The notes beneath the pieces were generated by a model that was not told the DNA's origin, did not search any database, and saw only the letters and a list, made by a program, of their open reading frames with translations. Positions 1 through 8,842 of a stretch of 64,000 bases of DNA are shown in pieces (position 1 is the stretch's first letter; each line of letters opens with the position of its first letter). A program made the translations under genes and the position numbers. The stretch is from Bacteroidota bacterium (lineage in GTDB: Bacteria; Bacteroidota; Bacteroidia; NS11-12g; UBA955). The stretch lies in the NCBI GenBank assembly GCA_023957335.1, contig JAMLHC010000001.1, positions 702,017 to 766,016 on the forward strand. Direction: 5' to 3'.

Positions 1-1223
1 TTTCCATTACCCCCTTGCAGCTTGGCAAGGATACCCTGCTCTGTGCAGGCAGTACGCTCTTGCTCAACGCCCGGCACACAGACTATTCAACTTACCTTTG
101 GAGCAATGACAGCACTACTTCGCAACTGCTCATAAGCGAGGAGGGAACATACCGCTTGGAGGTGGCTTCCGCCAAGCATTGCAAATCCTCAGATTCCATT
201 TTTGTGGGCTTTGTCAACTGCGATATATCCTATCAAAACATCTGCCTGTCAGACAGTCTGTACGCTTCTTTTACCCACTCGGCTGATTCCATTGTTTGGG
301 ATTTTGGAGATAACACCACAAAACATTCTGTGGAGCAAACTACAAGCCACAAATACACGCAAGCGGGCAGCTACACCCTTAGCGCAACAATGTATTACAA
401 GGGTGTCAGCATGAAGCGAGAAGCCTTGGTGGAAGTGTTTGCTTTGCCCGACCAGACTACATTGGAAATGCAGCCTGTTGCGGGCTGCGCCCCTCTTACA
501 GTTGATTTCAAAATTAACACACAATACCCGCATGGATACAGTTATACGCTGGAATATGGAACAGACGATATGACAACAGGCGATGAAACCGGCACCATGC
601 ACCGCTACACTTATGCGCAAGCAGGAAAGTACATTCCTACGCTTAGCCTTGTAACAGACAAGGGCTGCAAAGCAGAGATACAGGGAGATACCGTTGCCAT
701 TTACCCAAAACCATCTGCCCGCTTTACTTTTCAACCCACTTCACCCAACATGGACAGTCCTTTTGTCAGCTTCCAAAATCTGAGCACAGGTGCAAGCAGT
801 TTTATCTGGGAAATAGAGCCATTCGGTAAATTTACCTCTCAAGCCCCGCAAGTGGAATATACAGACACGGGATATTATACTGCTACGCTCATTGCCGTTT
901 CAACATACGGTTGCTCCGACACCGCACAAACGGAAATATATATTCGCAACAATTACCGCGTGTTTCTTCCCAATGCCTTTTCGCCCAACGGTGACGGGCT
1001 GAACGACATTTTCAAACCCATAGTCAGAGGTTTTGACAAATTAGATTTCCGTATTTACAACCGGTGGGGAGAACTCATCTTTCATACCCTGAAAGATGAA
1101 GGTTGGGACGGAACGTATCAAGGGCAAGCTGTCCCAAGCGGGGTGTACTCCTTTACGCTTCAGGTACTCAGTATCTACGGAGAAATGCAATACTTCACCG
1201 GAGAGGTATCGGTTATGCGGTAG
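1..1223 (+). CDS. T9SS type B surface protein with PKD-like repeats (5' end outside window)
   Basis: The reading frame is open from the first base, so the gene starts upstream. The visible C-terminal ~405 residues begin with a Bacteroidota surface motif (LGKDTLLCAGSTLLLNA, then YLWSNDSTTSQLL and GTYRLEV). PKD-like units follow, marked by IVWDFGD, by GCAPLTVDF and by YYTATLIAVSTYGCSD. The last ~85 residues hold FLPNAFSPNGDGLNDIF, IYNRWGELIF and GWDGTYQG, which is the gliding-motility-associated C-terminal domain used as the T9SS type B sorting signal. Such proteins cross the outer membrane through T9SS and stay on the surface or are released. It converges on a second type B protein. Base composition here is visibly richer in G and C than in the housekeeping genes further on. 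Its ligand or substrate cannot be inferred. Confidence 0.88.
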   Translation, partial: SITPLQLGKDTLLCAGSTLLLNARHTDYSTYLWSNDSTTSQLLISEEGTYRLEVASAKHCKSSDSIFVGFVNCDISYQNICLSDSLYASFTHSADSIVWDFGDNTTKHSVEQTTSHKYTQAGSYTLSATMYYKGVSMKREALVEVFALPDQTTLEMQPVAGCAPLTVDFKINTQYPHGYSYTLEYGTDDMTTGDETGTMHRYTYAQAGKYIPTLSLVTDKGCKAEIQGDTVAIYPKPSARFTFQPTSPNMDSPFVSFQNLSTGASSFIWEIEPFGKFTSQAPQVEYTDTGYYTATLIAVSTYGCSDTAQTEIYIRNNYRVFLPNAFSPNGDGLNDIFKPIVRGFDKLDFRIYNRWGELIFHTLKDEGWDGTYQGQAVPSGVYSFTLQVLSIYGEMQYFTGEVSVMR

Positions 1224-1275
1224 AAAAGCATGACTTGGAAGCACCGGATAACATTTGCATTGTCGTTAATATTGC

Positions 1276-1358
1276 AACTGCCCAAATACCTCCTACGCTT
1301 GCGGAATGTCTTGTTCGGGTTGTATGAGTGGTGCTCCGTTTGCGGGCGGAGAGAATTC
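1276..1358. repeat. 83-bp structured repeat, copy A
   Basis: Lies between two convergent surface-protein genes, starting 2 bp from the stop codon of the leftward one. It matches 4808-4890 at about 74 of 83 positions by eye. It contains the hairpin CTCCG-tttgcggg-CGGAG, which is identical in both copies. A second, larger stem is imperfect here (CCCAAATA against TGTTCGGG). It lacks a T-run, so it is not a plain intrinsic terminator. Confidence 0.7.
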
Positions 1359-1359
1359 T

Positions 1360-4284
1360 CTACCGCAGCAGTTGCACGGTATTCTTGGTTTCGTATTCTT
1401 TGCCTTCTTTGGTAGTGTATCGGAGGTAGAGCGTATAAACGCCCATAGGCGCAGGTATTCCTTCATACATACCATCCCAGCCTGAGTTATTGCCGGAAAA
1501 AACCTTCGCTCCCCAGCGGTTATATATTTCAAAACGGTAGCTACGGATGCCGAATGTGGTAATCCCCAACACATCGTTCAGCCCATCTCCGTTGGGGCTA
1601 AATGCGTTAGGAATATACAATAATGGGATGTAATCCAGACAAACTTCGTTGCTGTGCGACACAAGCTCTGTATGCCAAGGGTCGGTCAACAATATCCGAT
1701 AACAACTCTGCAAAGAATCTTCCATCAAGAATGTAGGGTCCGACAATGTGCCTGAAATGGGTGTGTGAACAATTGTTTTCCAACCCTCTGAGGTTAGTTT
1801 CTGAAGGTTATATTCCAATTCACTGCCCGACCAAACAGTGTAATCTGTGAAGCGCAACTCGGCTGCCTCGTTGTTGCCGATTACCTTGCCGCTCAGCCAT
1901 GCAGGGTGAGATTGATAACCCGTGATACCCTGTGTGCCACAACTGTCAACGCCCTGAACCGCATAATAATAGGGAAAAACCGGCTGACGAAGGTCGTGGT
2001 AAAAAGTATCGGTAGTTTCGGCAAGCATGCTCAGTCCGTCCGGAGTAACGCCTGCATAAACACGGTATTTGACTGCCGCAGTTTTGCCATGCCAACGGAG
2101 GCTTATGCCGGTGTGGCTCACATCGGACAACCACAGGTTGAATGTGTCTCTGATGGTCAATCCCACAGATACAGCTACAAAGGCTGAATCGGTTGTGATA
2201 ATGCAACCGCTCTCCGCATACAACTTCTGAATGACTTTGTAAATCCCCGCTTGGGTAAACGTGTGTGTGAAACTGCTGGTATTTACCGATTGCCATTGCG
2301 CGATGTCGCCAAAATAATATTCCTTGTGATCTACTTTTGCCCAAGTGGTGTCGGTGATTGTAACCAACAAGGGCGCACAACCCTGAACGGGCGTAATGTC
2401 AAAGCCTCCTTTGGGTGCGTCTATCACACGGATATAGTCGGTCTTTTCTAACAGACTGTCGCAGTAGCCGTTGTCAAAGAGCAGACGAACGGTATAAACA
2501 CCCGGTTGAGCGTATTCGTGTACCGGATTAATCTCGTTGCTTGTGGTGCCGTCTCCAAAATCCCACAAATAACGCTGTGGCTTGCTCGGGTTGACCGCAG
2601 CACTAAAGCTCTGATTGATAAAAGTAACCGGAAAATGCAGACAAACGGTGCTTTCCAATGCCCTGAAACGCGCTACCGGTTTCTTGGGAATACGGATGCG
2701 GATGGTGTCTATATACCATTCTGCATAGCCGCCCCCTTTCGGGCTTTGGGCAAAGAGCTGAACTGCATAGTTCCCGTCTCGGGTATAATGAAGTAGCGGT
2801 GGCTCAAACTGCTCATACACGCGCAAACTGTCTTGCTCATCCCGTATGTGCCATTTATATTTTGTGAAACCTATATCAGGCAAAGTGGTGTTCTGTATCT
2901 GAACCGTGGATGAACAACTGTAACTTACCGTCTGTTCCGTACGCAAAAATGTGTAATAGGGGGAAGAAGGACTTACAAAATAATTACTAAGTGTCAATGA
3001 GGAATCATTCATTTTAGGAATATAATTATGAATAACCTTATTCTCATAATTAGTCATCGCGTTTTGATTGTTTATTTTTGAGAACGTACAAAATCTCTCT
3101 ACACCCAACTGTTCTGCAAACAACAGTAATATCTCGCCATGATTGTTAATATTATTACCATACAAATAATTACCAGAACTATAAGGAATAGATATCAGTT
3201 CGTGCATATCGTTGTCAACTTCAAAATTAATTTGAACTATACTTGTTTTTAGGCGTTTATAATATAGTGCTGACTTGGGAACAGAGAATGTAAACACTCT
3301 GTCATCATATTCTTCCCAGATACCATTTAAATATAAAATACTGTCGTTTAAAGAGAATATAGCACGAGAAACTCTGAAATAGTCCTTCTCTTTTGCTGTA
3401 GTATAGGGGTTAAACTTATGAAAATAGACCGATTTGAGGTGTGAGAATTTACCAGTATGTTTATCAAAATCAAGTATATAGATAATGCAATAGTGCTCAA
3501 TTAATATATTAGTTCCATACAAGAGGGTTGTATAATTATAATCAAAGACTATTTGATTGCCACAATGATTGAGTTGAACAGGCATGCTTATATGATCCTT
3601 TGTTACATAATTTCCTATAAAACCTTGTTTTTGCAAAATGCTGTCGGGAGTAAACATAAAGGGTTTGAGAGGAAAAGAATCCATCAAAACCACATCTCCA
3701 CCCGGCAGAGTTTTGTAGGAATAGAACCCCTGCGTTGTCCTGCTCACAAATACCGGCTGCCCCATGCTGTCTTTAGTGGCTGCGGTGCCTCGAACCACAC
3801 TATGATAAGGAGGCAGCAGCCTATTTTTACCTTTGACGGGTATCTCATATCCTGTTGCACTTTGCTTATTTGCTACTATCTTGTTGTATGCCAAACCTCC
3901 CATTACGCCTTTACCTGTGTCAACCATATTCAACATCAAATAATTACTTGTGTCATAATGCATAAATGCATCACCGCCAAGATATCCTACCACCGAGTCT
4001 CCATTGTCTATGGCTTGATTTTCAGGATGTTTATATACCGTACAACCAAATAAATAGAATCTCGGATTTCCTTGCCAATCTGAGATTCCATATAATCCGA
4101 AACTTCCGAAATTACAATAACTCCTATCATTAATATCAAAAGGTATAAGTACATTACCATCCTTGTTAAACTTATATCCTTTTTTTGAGCCGACAATAAA
4201 ATTATTGGTTTGTGCTGTTAATAACAGAGGAACTACAAGAAATAACAATAATACATAGTACCTGAATTTATCCACCGACACCAT
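1360..4284 (-). CDS. T9SS type B surface protein with PKD domains
   Basis: 974 residues. Residues 1-24 form a signal peptide (YYVLLLFLVVPLLLTAQ). Residues ~25-480 are an uncharacterised region with no motif I recognise. PKD domains follow near residues 535-620 (YLWDFGDGTTSNEINPVHEY) and 625-705 (GCAPLLVTITDTTW), then a fibronectin-like stretch (ISLRWHGKTAAVKYRVYAG). The end carries YIPNAFSPNGDGLNDVLGI, YNRWGAKVF and GWDGMYEG, the type B T9SS sorting domain. It is therefore predicted to be exported and attached to or released from the cell surface. Composition is split: the C-terminal half (1360 to ~2950) is richer in G and C than the AT-rich N-terminal half. It starts 11 bp downstream of the small gene at 4296-4676 and may share its promoter. 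Confidence 0.88.
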   Translation of the reverse strand: MVSVDKFRYYVLLLFLVVPLLLTAQTNNFIVGSKKGYKFNKDGNVLIPFDINDRSYCNFGSFGLYGISDWQGNPRFYLFGCTVYKHPENQAIDNGDSVVGYLGGDAFMHYDTSNYLMLNMVDTGKGVMGGLAYNKIVANKQSATGYEIPVKGKNRLLPPYHSVVRGTAATKDSMGQPVFVSRTTQGFYSYKTLPGGDVVLMDSFPLKPFMFTPDSILQKQGFIGNYVTKDHISMPVQLNHCGNQIVFDYNYTTLLYGTNILIEHYCIIYILDFDKHTGKFSHLKSVYFHKFNPYTTAKEKDYFRVSRAIFSLNDSILYLNGIWEEYDDRVFTFSVPKSALYYKRLKTSIVQINFEVDNDMHELISIPYSSGNYLYGNNINNHGEILLLFAEQLGVERFCTFSKINNQNAMTNYENKVIHNYIPKMNDSSLTLSNYFVSPSSPYYTFLRTEQTVSYSCSSTVQIQNTTLPDIGFTKYKWHIRDEQDSLRVYEQFEPPLLHYTRDGNYAVQLFAQSPKGGGYAEWYIDTIRIRIPKKPVARFRALESTVCLHFPVTFINQSFSAAVNPSKPQRYLWDFGDGTTSNEINPVHEYAQPGVYTVRLLFDNGYCDSLLEKTDYIRVIDAPKGGFDITPVQGCAPLLVTITDTTWAKVDHKEYYFGDIAQWQSVNTSSFTHTFTQAGIYKVIQKLYAESGCIITTDSAFVAVSVGLTIRDTFNLWLSDVSHTGISLRWHGKTAAVKYRVYAGVTPDGLSMLAETTDTFYHDLRQPVFPYYYAVQGVDSCGTQGITGYQSHPAWLSGKVIGNNEAAELRFTDYTVWSGSELEYNLQKLTSEGWKTIVHTPISGTLSDPTFLMEDSLQSCYRILLTDPWHTELVSHSNEVCLDYIPLLYIPNAFSPNGDGLNDVLGITTFGIRSYRFEIYNRWGAKVFSGNNSGWDGMYEGIPAPMGVYTLYLRYTTKEGKEYETKNTVQLLR

Positions 4285-4295
4285 AGATGATGAAT

Positions 4296-4676
4296 TTAGT
4301 GTTGGATCACAAACCTGTTGTACAAATGTTGTCCGTTGTCTAAGTCTATTTCCATAAAATAGACGGATTCTGTATAATTCTGAACATCCAACGATATGGC
4401 GCTCTTGTTACAGGAGTGCTCAAATACCAACGCGCCTAACAGATTATTTATGTTCATCTGCAATGTAATACCGTTAATTGTTAGAGTTGAATTATTCTTG
4501 ACTGTGATTCCGTCTTCATAGCCGGTCGGTGGCGTGGAATTCCTAGCCGTGTTGCTGGTTACATTAATTTGCGCTCTTGCAGGAAAAGCGTAAAACATTG
4601 TTAAACAGATAGTTACCCCCCTCCATTTAACTAATGAGAAAGTGTTTTTGTCGATTTTTTGTAATAATTTTTTCAT
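4296..4676 (-). pseudogene. Short T9SS type A protein, probably an internally deleted remnant
   Basis: 126 residues, intact frame. The N-terminus has a hydrophobic export segment ending in ARAQ (residues ~20-36). A short stretch (GITVKNNSTLTINGITLQMN) resembles the first rung of the beta-helix surface proteins of this phylum. It runs directly into SLDVQNYTESVYFMEIDLDNG...RFVIQH, which matches the second half of a type A T9SS sorting domain. The passenger domain and the usual YPNP start of the sorting domain are missing. I therefore infer a large internal in-frame deletion of a bigger gene. It could instead be a genuine small exported protein. A -7 box lies at 4700-4707. Confidence 0.5.
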
Positions 4677-4699
4677 ATCTTTTAGTTTTTAAGGTAAAG

Positions 4700-4731
4700 C
4701 AAAGTTAAAGCAATTTATTTTACAAAAACAA
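4700..4731 (-). promoter_or_regulatory. Predicted Bacteroidota sigma-A promoter
   Basis: On the minus strand TAACTTTG (4707-4700) fits the -7 consensus TAnnTTTG, with a TTG (4731-4729) 21 bp upstream as the -33 element. It would start transcription about 15-20 bp before the ATG at 4676 and could serve both 4296-4676 and 1360-4284. Confidence 0.5.
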
Positions 4732-4807
4732 TCATTTGTCTTTTTTACGAAACAGCATGTCAGCATGGAAGTTCAAATGTACGGAACATAAGGGTCTGCA
4801 CAGTCAC

Positions 4808-4890
4808 AACAGCCCAAACACCTCCTACACTTGAGGAATGTCTTGTTTGGGTTGCGTGAATGGAGCTCCGTTTGCGGGCGGAGAGAATTC
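4808..4890. repeat. 83-bp structured repeat, copy B
   Basis: Second copy of the repeat at 1276-1358. Two nested structures are visible: CCCAAACA (4813-4820) pairs perfectly with TGTTTGGG, with an inner CCTC/GAGG pair, and CTCCG pairs with CGGAG around 4866-4883. This copy lies inside the 3' end of the ftsW-like gene, where it is translated as about 22 extra residues (FSPPANGAP...QDIPQV). Confidence 0.7.
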
Positions 4891-6030
4891 GTCATCCTCC
4901 TCTATCTCAGTAGAGCGACTTACACTCAAAATAATACCAAAAGACACGCTTGTAAAGATGAGGGAAGTTCCTCCCATACTAATCAATGGAAGCGTTAAGC
5001 CTGTAACGGGAAAGAGTGCCTCCGCCACTGCCATATTAATAAGTGACTGAAACACCAGTGTAAAACTCAGCCCCACCGCGAGCAAGGCTCCAAATGCTCG
5101 TGGCGATCGCACAACCATCCGCAATGCCCGAAATAGAATCAGCAGATAGACTGCAATCAGTATAATGCCGCCCACCAATCCATACTCCTCTATGATGATA
5201 GCATAGATGAAGTCAGAATATGCCTGAGGCAAGGTGTTTTTTTGGATACTTCTGCCGGGACCTCTGCCTGTGATACCGCCATTTGCAATAGCAATCTTAG
5301 CCTGAATAGTCTGATAAGCATCTTTGTCGTCTCCGCCCAAAAAGTTTTCAAACCTGACTTTCCAAGTTTTGGCTCTGCCGGGCAGCATGTTGTCGGGTGC
5401 GTTCAGCAAAAACATTGCCCCTATGGATAATACCACTACAAATGAGCCTACCAATACCAGCAGATGCTTCATTCTTACATTTCCAATGAATAACAGAACC
5501 AGACAAGTAGTAAACAACACCAATGAAGTTGAAAGATTCTCGGGCATAATCAGAATACATGTCGTTCCAATTACACCCACCAACCACAAGAAGGGCTTCC
5601 ATTCTTCTAACTTTTCTTGGTTTTTTGATAAATAGCGCGCAATATACATGACCAAAGACAAACGAGCAAGGTCAGAAGTCTGGAAACTAATGCCCACAAA
5701 AGGAATGGTCAATGTTCTTTTAGCTTCATTGATATCATTTCCTGCAAAGATGGTTACTACCAAAAGTATCATAGCAATCCAAATCAACCATTGTGAAATG
5801 CGCGAAAAATACCTAAAATCAATTTTGTGGAAGAAATACATGAGAACAAAGCCTATCACTAAAAAACCTCCGTGCTTAATCAAATAGTATTCGGTTTGTC
5901 CGCCTTGTTTGGCAAATGCCAACGTTCCTGTAGATGAATAGACTGCCACAAGCCCGGTAAACGACAGCACAATCACCGCAAACCACACAAATCTGTCGCC
6001 CTTAAAATATTGTTGAAACAGGTTGTTCAT
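4825..6030 (-). CDS. ftsW: FtsW/RodA/SpoVE-family peptidoglycan polymerase
   Basis: 401 residues, polytopic, about ten hydrophobic segments beginning at residue ~15. Family signatures include SSTGTLAF, LARLSLVMYIARYLS, the large extracytoplasmic loop (PGRAKTWKVRFENFL...GGITGRGPGRS), SDFIYAIIIEEYGLVGG and LPLISMGGTS. SEDS proteins polymerise lipid II glycan strands together with a class B penicillin-binding protein; FtsW acts in septation, RodA in elongation. The EEYGLVGG region and overall look favour FtsW, but the gene stands alone, without mur or fts neighbours, so the paralogue assignment is not certain. The family core ends near STEIEEDDE; the final ~22 residues are encoded by an intergenic-type repeat and are probably an accidental extension. 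Confidence 0.85.
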   Translation of the reverse strand: MNNLFQQYFKGDRFVWFAVIVLSFTGLVAVYSSTGTLAFAKQGGQTEYYLIKHGGFLVIGFVLMYFFHKIDFRYFSRISQWLIWIAMILLVVTIFAGNDINEAKRTLTIPFVGISFQTSDLARLSLVMYIARYLSKNQEKLEEWKPFLWLVGVIGTTCILIMPENLSTSLVLFTTCLVLLFIGNVRMKHLLVLVGSFVVVLSIGAMFLLNAPDNMLPGRAKTWKVRFENFLGGDDKDAYQTIQAKIAIANGGITGRGPGRSIQKNTLPQAYSDFIYAIIIEEYGLVGGIILIAVYLLILFRALRMVVRSPRAFGALLAVGLSFTLVFQSLINMAVAEALFPVTGLTLPLISMGGTSLIFTSVSFGIILSVSRSTEIEEDDEFSPPANGAPFTQPKQDIPQV

Positions 6031-6048
6031 TTAGCTGAATAAAGTGAA

Positions 6049-6056
6049 CAAACATA
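6049..6056 (-). promoter_or_regulatory. Possible -7 box for the ftsW-like gene
   Basis: CAAACATA on the plus strand is TATGTTTG on the minus strand, matching TAnnTTTG about 19 bp before the ATG at 6030. I see no well-placed -33 TTG, so this is tentative. Confidence 0.35.
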
Positions 6057-6141
6057 TTGATTAACCCAATATATACACCTGAATTTTACACACGCTCAAA
6101 CTCATAGTGTACTATAAAAGTCAATGCCGGCATATTGCTTT

Positions 6142-7803
6142 CTAATTTCTATAAATCTCTCTTGATTTGGGAGATGTGATACTATAAATAAATCTAAGAT
6201 TCTTGCTTTCATTGGGTTTAAGTATAAATTTCCATTCAACTCTACCGCTAAAAGTATCAGGAATACCCCCTGACAACTCTTCAGTTTCTACTTTGATTTG
6301 CTCATCTTTAGAAATCGGAATCTGGTCAATTATCTTAATAGTTATGGTAGTAGATTGTGTATTGTTAACAGTAAACTCATAAGAAAAAGTCTGTTTTTGG
6401 GTTGAACCCAAGAAACTCTTTTTATTGAAATCATTGACAAGCTTTCTTTCTACCAAAATGCGCTTGTCACGACCAAAAGAAAATCTGAGAGAGTCGTCCT
6501 TTGCACTTGGGTTAAGAAATGCTTTACCCGTATAGTTATCACCATAGAACATGTTAGCAAATCCCGGCAGGATATTCAAGCGCTTCCAATCTGAGGCAAT
6601 TCCGGTCAAAAAGACAGAACCATCTAATTTGGGTATTGCAAAATATTCGTAACGCATATTGAGTTCATAATCTTTCATGCTCACAATTCTGCCTTCTCCG
6701 TCATTTGGAATCGAGTATTGCAAAGGAATTTCGAACTCAAATGCAACTTCGTTCTCATTAAAAGTGGCATCTAAAGATGATTGTACCGGTTTGCTACCTC
6801 CTTCTCCATATCCCTCGTCATTCATTACCATAGGTGCACCTGCTGTCATGCTGTTTTTCATATAGAGCTTTCTGTCTGATGTATATATTTCTTTTACTGT
6901 TTTTGGTTTTGGTACAAATCCTACATATTCATTGTTCATCATAGGCAAATCAATTCCATATTGAGGGTTTGCAGAACTTAGAGTCAATTTTATATTATTC
7001 CATATTTCACCCGTATTTTGAGCTATTTCTGCTTTGTAGATTAAATGTGCTACGGATTGTGGTCCATCTGTTTTGATATCATAAAAAGGAATCCACCCTG
7101 CAACGCGAGCAAGGTATTTGAACTCAAAATTTGCAGTCATGGCATTTGCGGTGGAAATTATCACCCTTATTTCGCCTTTGGCTTTGGGTAGTCCTGCCAA
7201 CTCTTTGTCTATCCTGTTGTTTAAATCTGCAAGGGATTTGCGAATATCATTGAGTTTCTTGGCATTGTTGTATTTTTCTGTCTGAATTTCAGTCAATCTT
7301 TTGCGATTTAACTCCAGTATTTTAAGTAATTCGGCACTGTTAACTCCGTTTTGTGTACTCGCAATCTTTTGATTTGAGTTGAGAATGTTCTCTTCTGTAG
7401 TCATAACACTGTTCTGAATTTCAATAGCTTTGATGAAATCATTGAGTAATGATATTGAATCACGCATCTTATTAATGAGCGTATTTTCTGCAATTGCTTT
7501 TTGTGTGTTCACAACATGCGAGACAGATAAAACATCTACCCCCTTGCTTGCCGCAAATTGAATGCTTGATGGTTCAATTTCGTCTGCAATATCGGAAAAA
7601 ATCAATAGCGTTGTTCCCTTTGCAAGATTGGTTTTTGCAATTCTGACCACTTCGGCACCTTTAAAATAAACTTTAACAGATTTAACATCCGAACTGAGTC
7701 TTGTTTCACTTCCGAAACTTGATTGCAGAAAGCAAGCAATTGTTAGTAAAAACACCAATAATGTTTTTTTACTTGTTGAGAGGGGTTTAGATAGGTTTTT
7801 CAT
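6142..7803 (-). CDS. MuiA-family protein (DUF4140/DUF4139)
   Basis: 553 residues. A signal peptide covers residues 1-31 (LLVFLLTIACFLQSSFGS). Residues ~35-130 fit the DUF4140 N-terminal domain (VKSVKVYFKGAEVVRIAKTNLAKG). A coiled-coil region spans ~120-200. Residues ~215-550 fit DUF4139 (FEFKYLARVAGWIPFYDIK, WNNIKLTLSSANP, near the end WKFILKPNESKNLRFIYSI). The family is named after a mucoidy-inhibitor protein, but its biochemical role is unknown; in Bacteroidota it is an exported, probably periplasmic or outer-membrane-associated protein. It is transcribed alone, divergent from the transketolase operon, with 169 bp between the start codons. Confidence 0.8.
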   Translation of the reverse strand: MKNLSKPLSTSKKTLLVFLLTIACFLQSSFGSETRLSSDVKSVKVYFKGAEVVRIAKTNLAKGTTLLIFSDIADEIEPSSIQFAASKGVDVLSVSHVVNTQKAIAENTLINKMRDSISLLNDFIKAIEIQNSVMTTEENILNSNQKIASTQNGVNSAELLKILELNRKRLTEIQTEKYNNAKKLNDIRKSLADLNNRIDKELAGLPKAKGEIRVIISTANAMTANFEFKYLARVAGWIPFYDIKTDGPQSVAHLIYKAEIAQNTGEIWNNIKLTLSSANPQYGIDLPMMNNEYVGFVPKPKTVKEIYTSDRKLYMKNSMTAGAPMVMNDEGYGEGGSKPVQSSLDATFNENEVAFEFEIPLQYSIPNDGEGRIVSMKDYELNMRYEYFAIPKLDGSVFLTGIASDWKRLNILPGFANMFYGDNYTGKAFLNPSAKDDSLRFSFGRDKRILVERKLVNDFNKKSFLGSTQKQTFSYEFTVNNTQSTTITIKIIDQIPISKDEQIKVETEELSGGIPDTFSGRVEWKFILKPNESKNLRFIYSITSPKSREIYRN

Positions 7804-7972
7804 TTTGACTATATTTTTAAGTTTAATACGTATTCAAATCACAAAGTAAATCCCCCAAAAAAATTATATCAAATAAATTGTTGAAAATCATCTTTTTGCT
7901 TTGAGGAAAGTATGAGGAAAATTAAGCAGATTTTATACCAAAAAAACAAAAGTTATCCGTCATATTTGCCCT

Positions 7973-8833
7973 ATGTTTTCAGCAGGTATAACCGATATAA
8001 AAAAACTCAAAGAGATAGCCACCCAAGTTAGGCGCGATATTGTCAGGATGGTTCATGCGGTTCAATCCGGACACCCCGGTGGCTCTCTGGGTTGTGCAGA
8101 TTATTTGACCGCATTATATTTTAATATCTTGAACCATGACCAAAAAAATTTCACCATTGAAGGTCAGGGAGAGGATATTTTTATTTTGAGCAATGGTCAT
8201 ATAAGTCCGGTATTATATAGTGTTTTAGCACGTAATGGCTATTTTCCTATAAGTGAGCTTTCTACTTTCAGAAAGTTAAATTCAAGATTACAAGGGCATC
8301 CGGCTACTATGGAGCATTTACCCGGCATAAGAGTAGCAACAGGTTCGCTGGGACAGGGTTTGAGTTTTGCTACCGGCATTGCACTGCAAAAGAAATTGGA
8401 TAAAGACCCAAGCTTGGTTTATGTTAATTTGGGTGACGGAGAATTGCAAGAAGGTCAAAATTGGGAAGCCATCATGTATGCTGCCCATAACCAAGTTGAT
8501 AACCTTATTGCAACAGTTGATTTTAACAAACAGCAAATAGACGGTTCAACTGTGGACATCATGGGTTTCAACAATCTTCGAAATAAGTTTGAATCCTTTG
8601 GCTGGCTTGTGATGGAGATGGATGGAAATAATATGGAACAAATCTTGCAAATCATGAAAGAAGCAAAGTCAAAAGCAGGAATGCAAAAACCGATTGTAGT
8701 TTTGATGAAAACAGAAATGGGAGCAGGAGTGGACTTCATGATGGGTTCGCACAAATGGCATGGAATTCCACCCAGTGACCAACAGTTAGCAGATGCACTT
8801 GCTCAATTACCGGAAACCTTGGGTGATTACTAA
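7973..8833 (+). CDS. Transketolase, N-terminal (thiamine diphosphate-binding) subunit
   Basis: 286 residues, the length of the free N half of a split transketolase. The substrate-channel histidine lies in SGHPGG (His34). The thiamine diphosphate/Mg motif is GDGELQEGQNWEA (Gly154-Asp155-Gly156) followed by NKQQIDG, which closes the metal site. With the C-terminal subunit at 10242-11201 it would transfer two-carbon ketol units between sugar phosphates in the non-oxidative pentose phosphate pathway. The two halves are separated by a von Willebrand A gene, but the spacings of 9 and 7 bp indicate one three-gene operon. The ATG at 7973 fits the N-terminus of relatives, though no clear promoter box is visible just upstream. 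Confidence 0.93.
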   Translation: MFSAGITDIKKLKEIATQVRRDIVRMVHAVQSGHPGGSLGCADYLTALYFNILNHDQKNFTIEGQGEDIFILSNGHISPVLYSVLARNGYFPISELSTFRKLNSRLQGHPATMEHLPGIRVATGSLGQGLSFATGIALQKKLDKDPSLVYVNLGDGELQEGQNWEAIMYAAHNQVDNLIATVDFNKQQIDGSTVDIMGFNNLRNKFESFGWLVMEMDGNNMEQILQIMKEAKSKAGMQKPIVVLMKTEMGAGVDFMMGSHKWHGIPPSDQQLADALAQLPETLGDY

Positions 8834-8842
8834 AAAAAATAT

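Noticed and set aside
249..734. 161-codon open frame opposite the first surface gene
   Set aside because: It is antisense to a clear PKD/T9SS coding sequence and has no recognisable domain.
1293..1574. 93-codon frame sharing the FSPPANGAP peptide with the ftsW-like protein
   Set aside because: The likeness comes from the DNA repeat copies; the rest is antisense or out of frame to the type B protein.
3553..4053. 166-codon frame on the plus strand inside a surface-protein gene
   Set aside because: Shadow of the real minus-strand gene in an AT-rich part; its sequence has no protein-like pattern.
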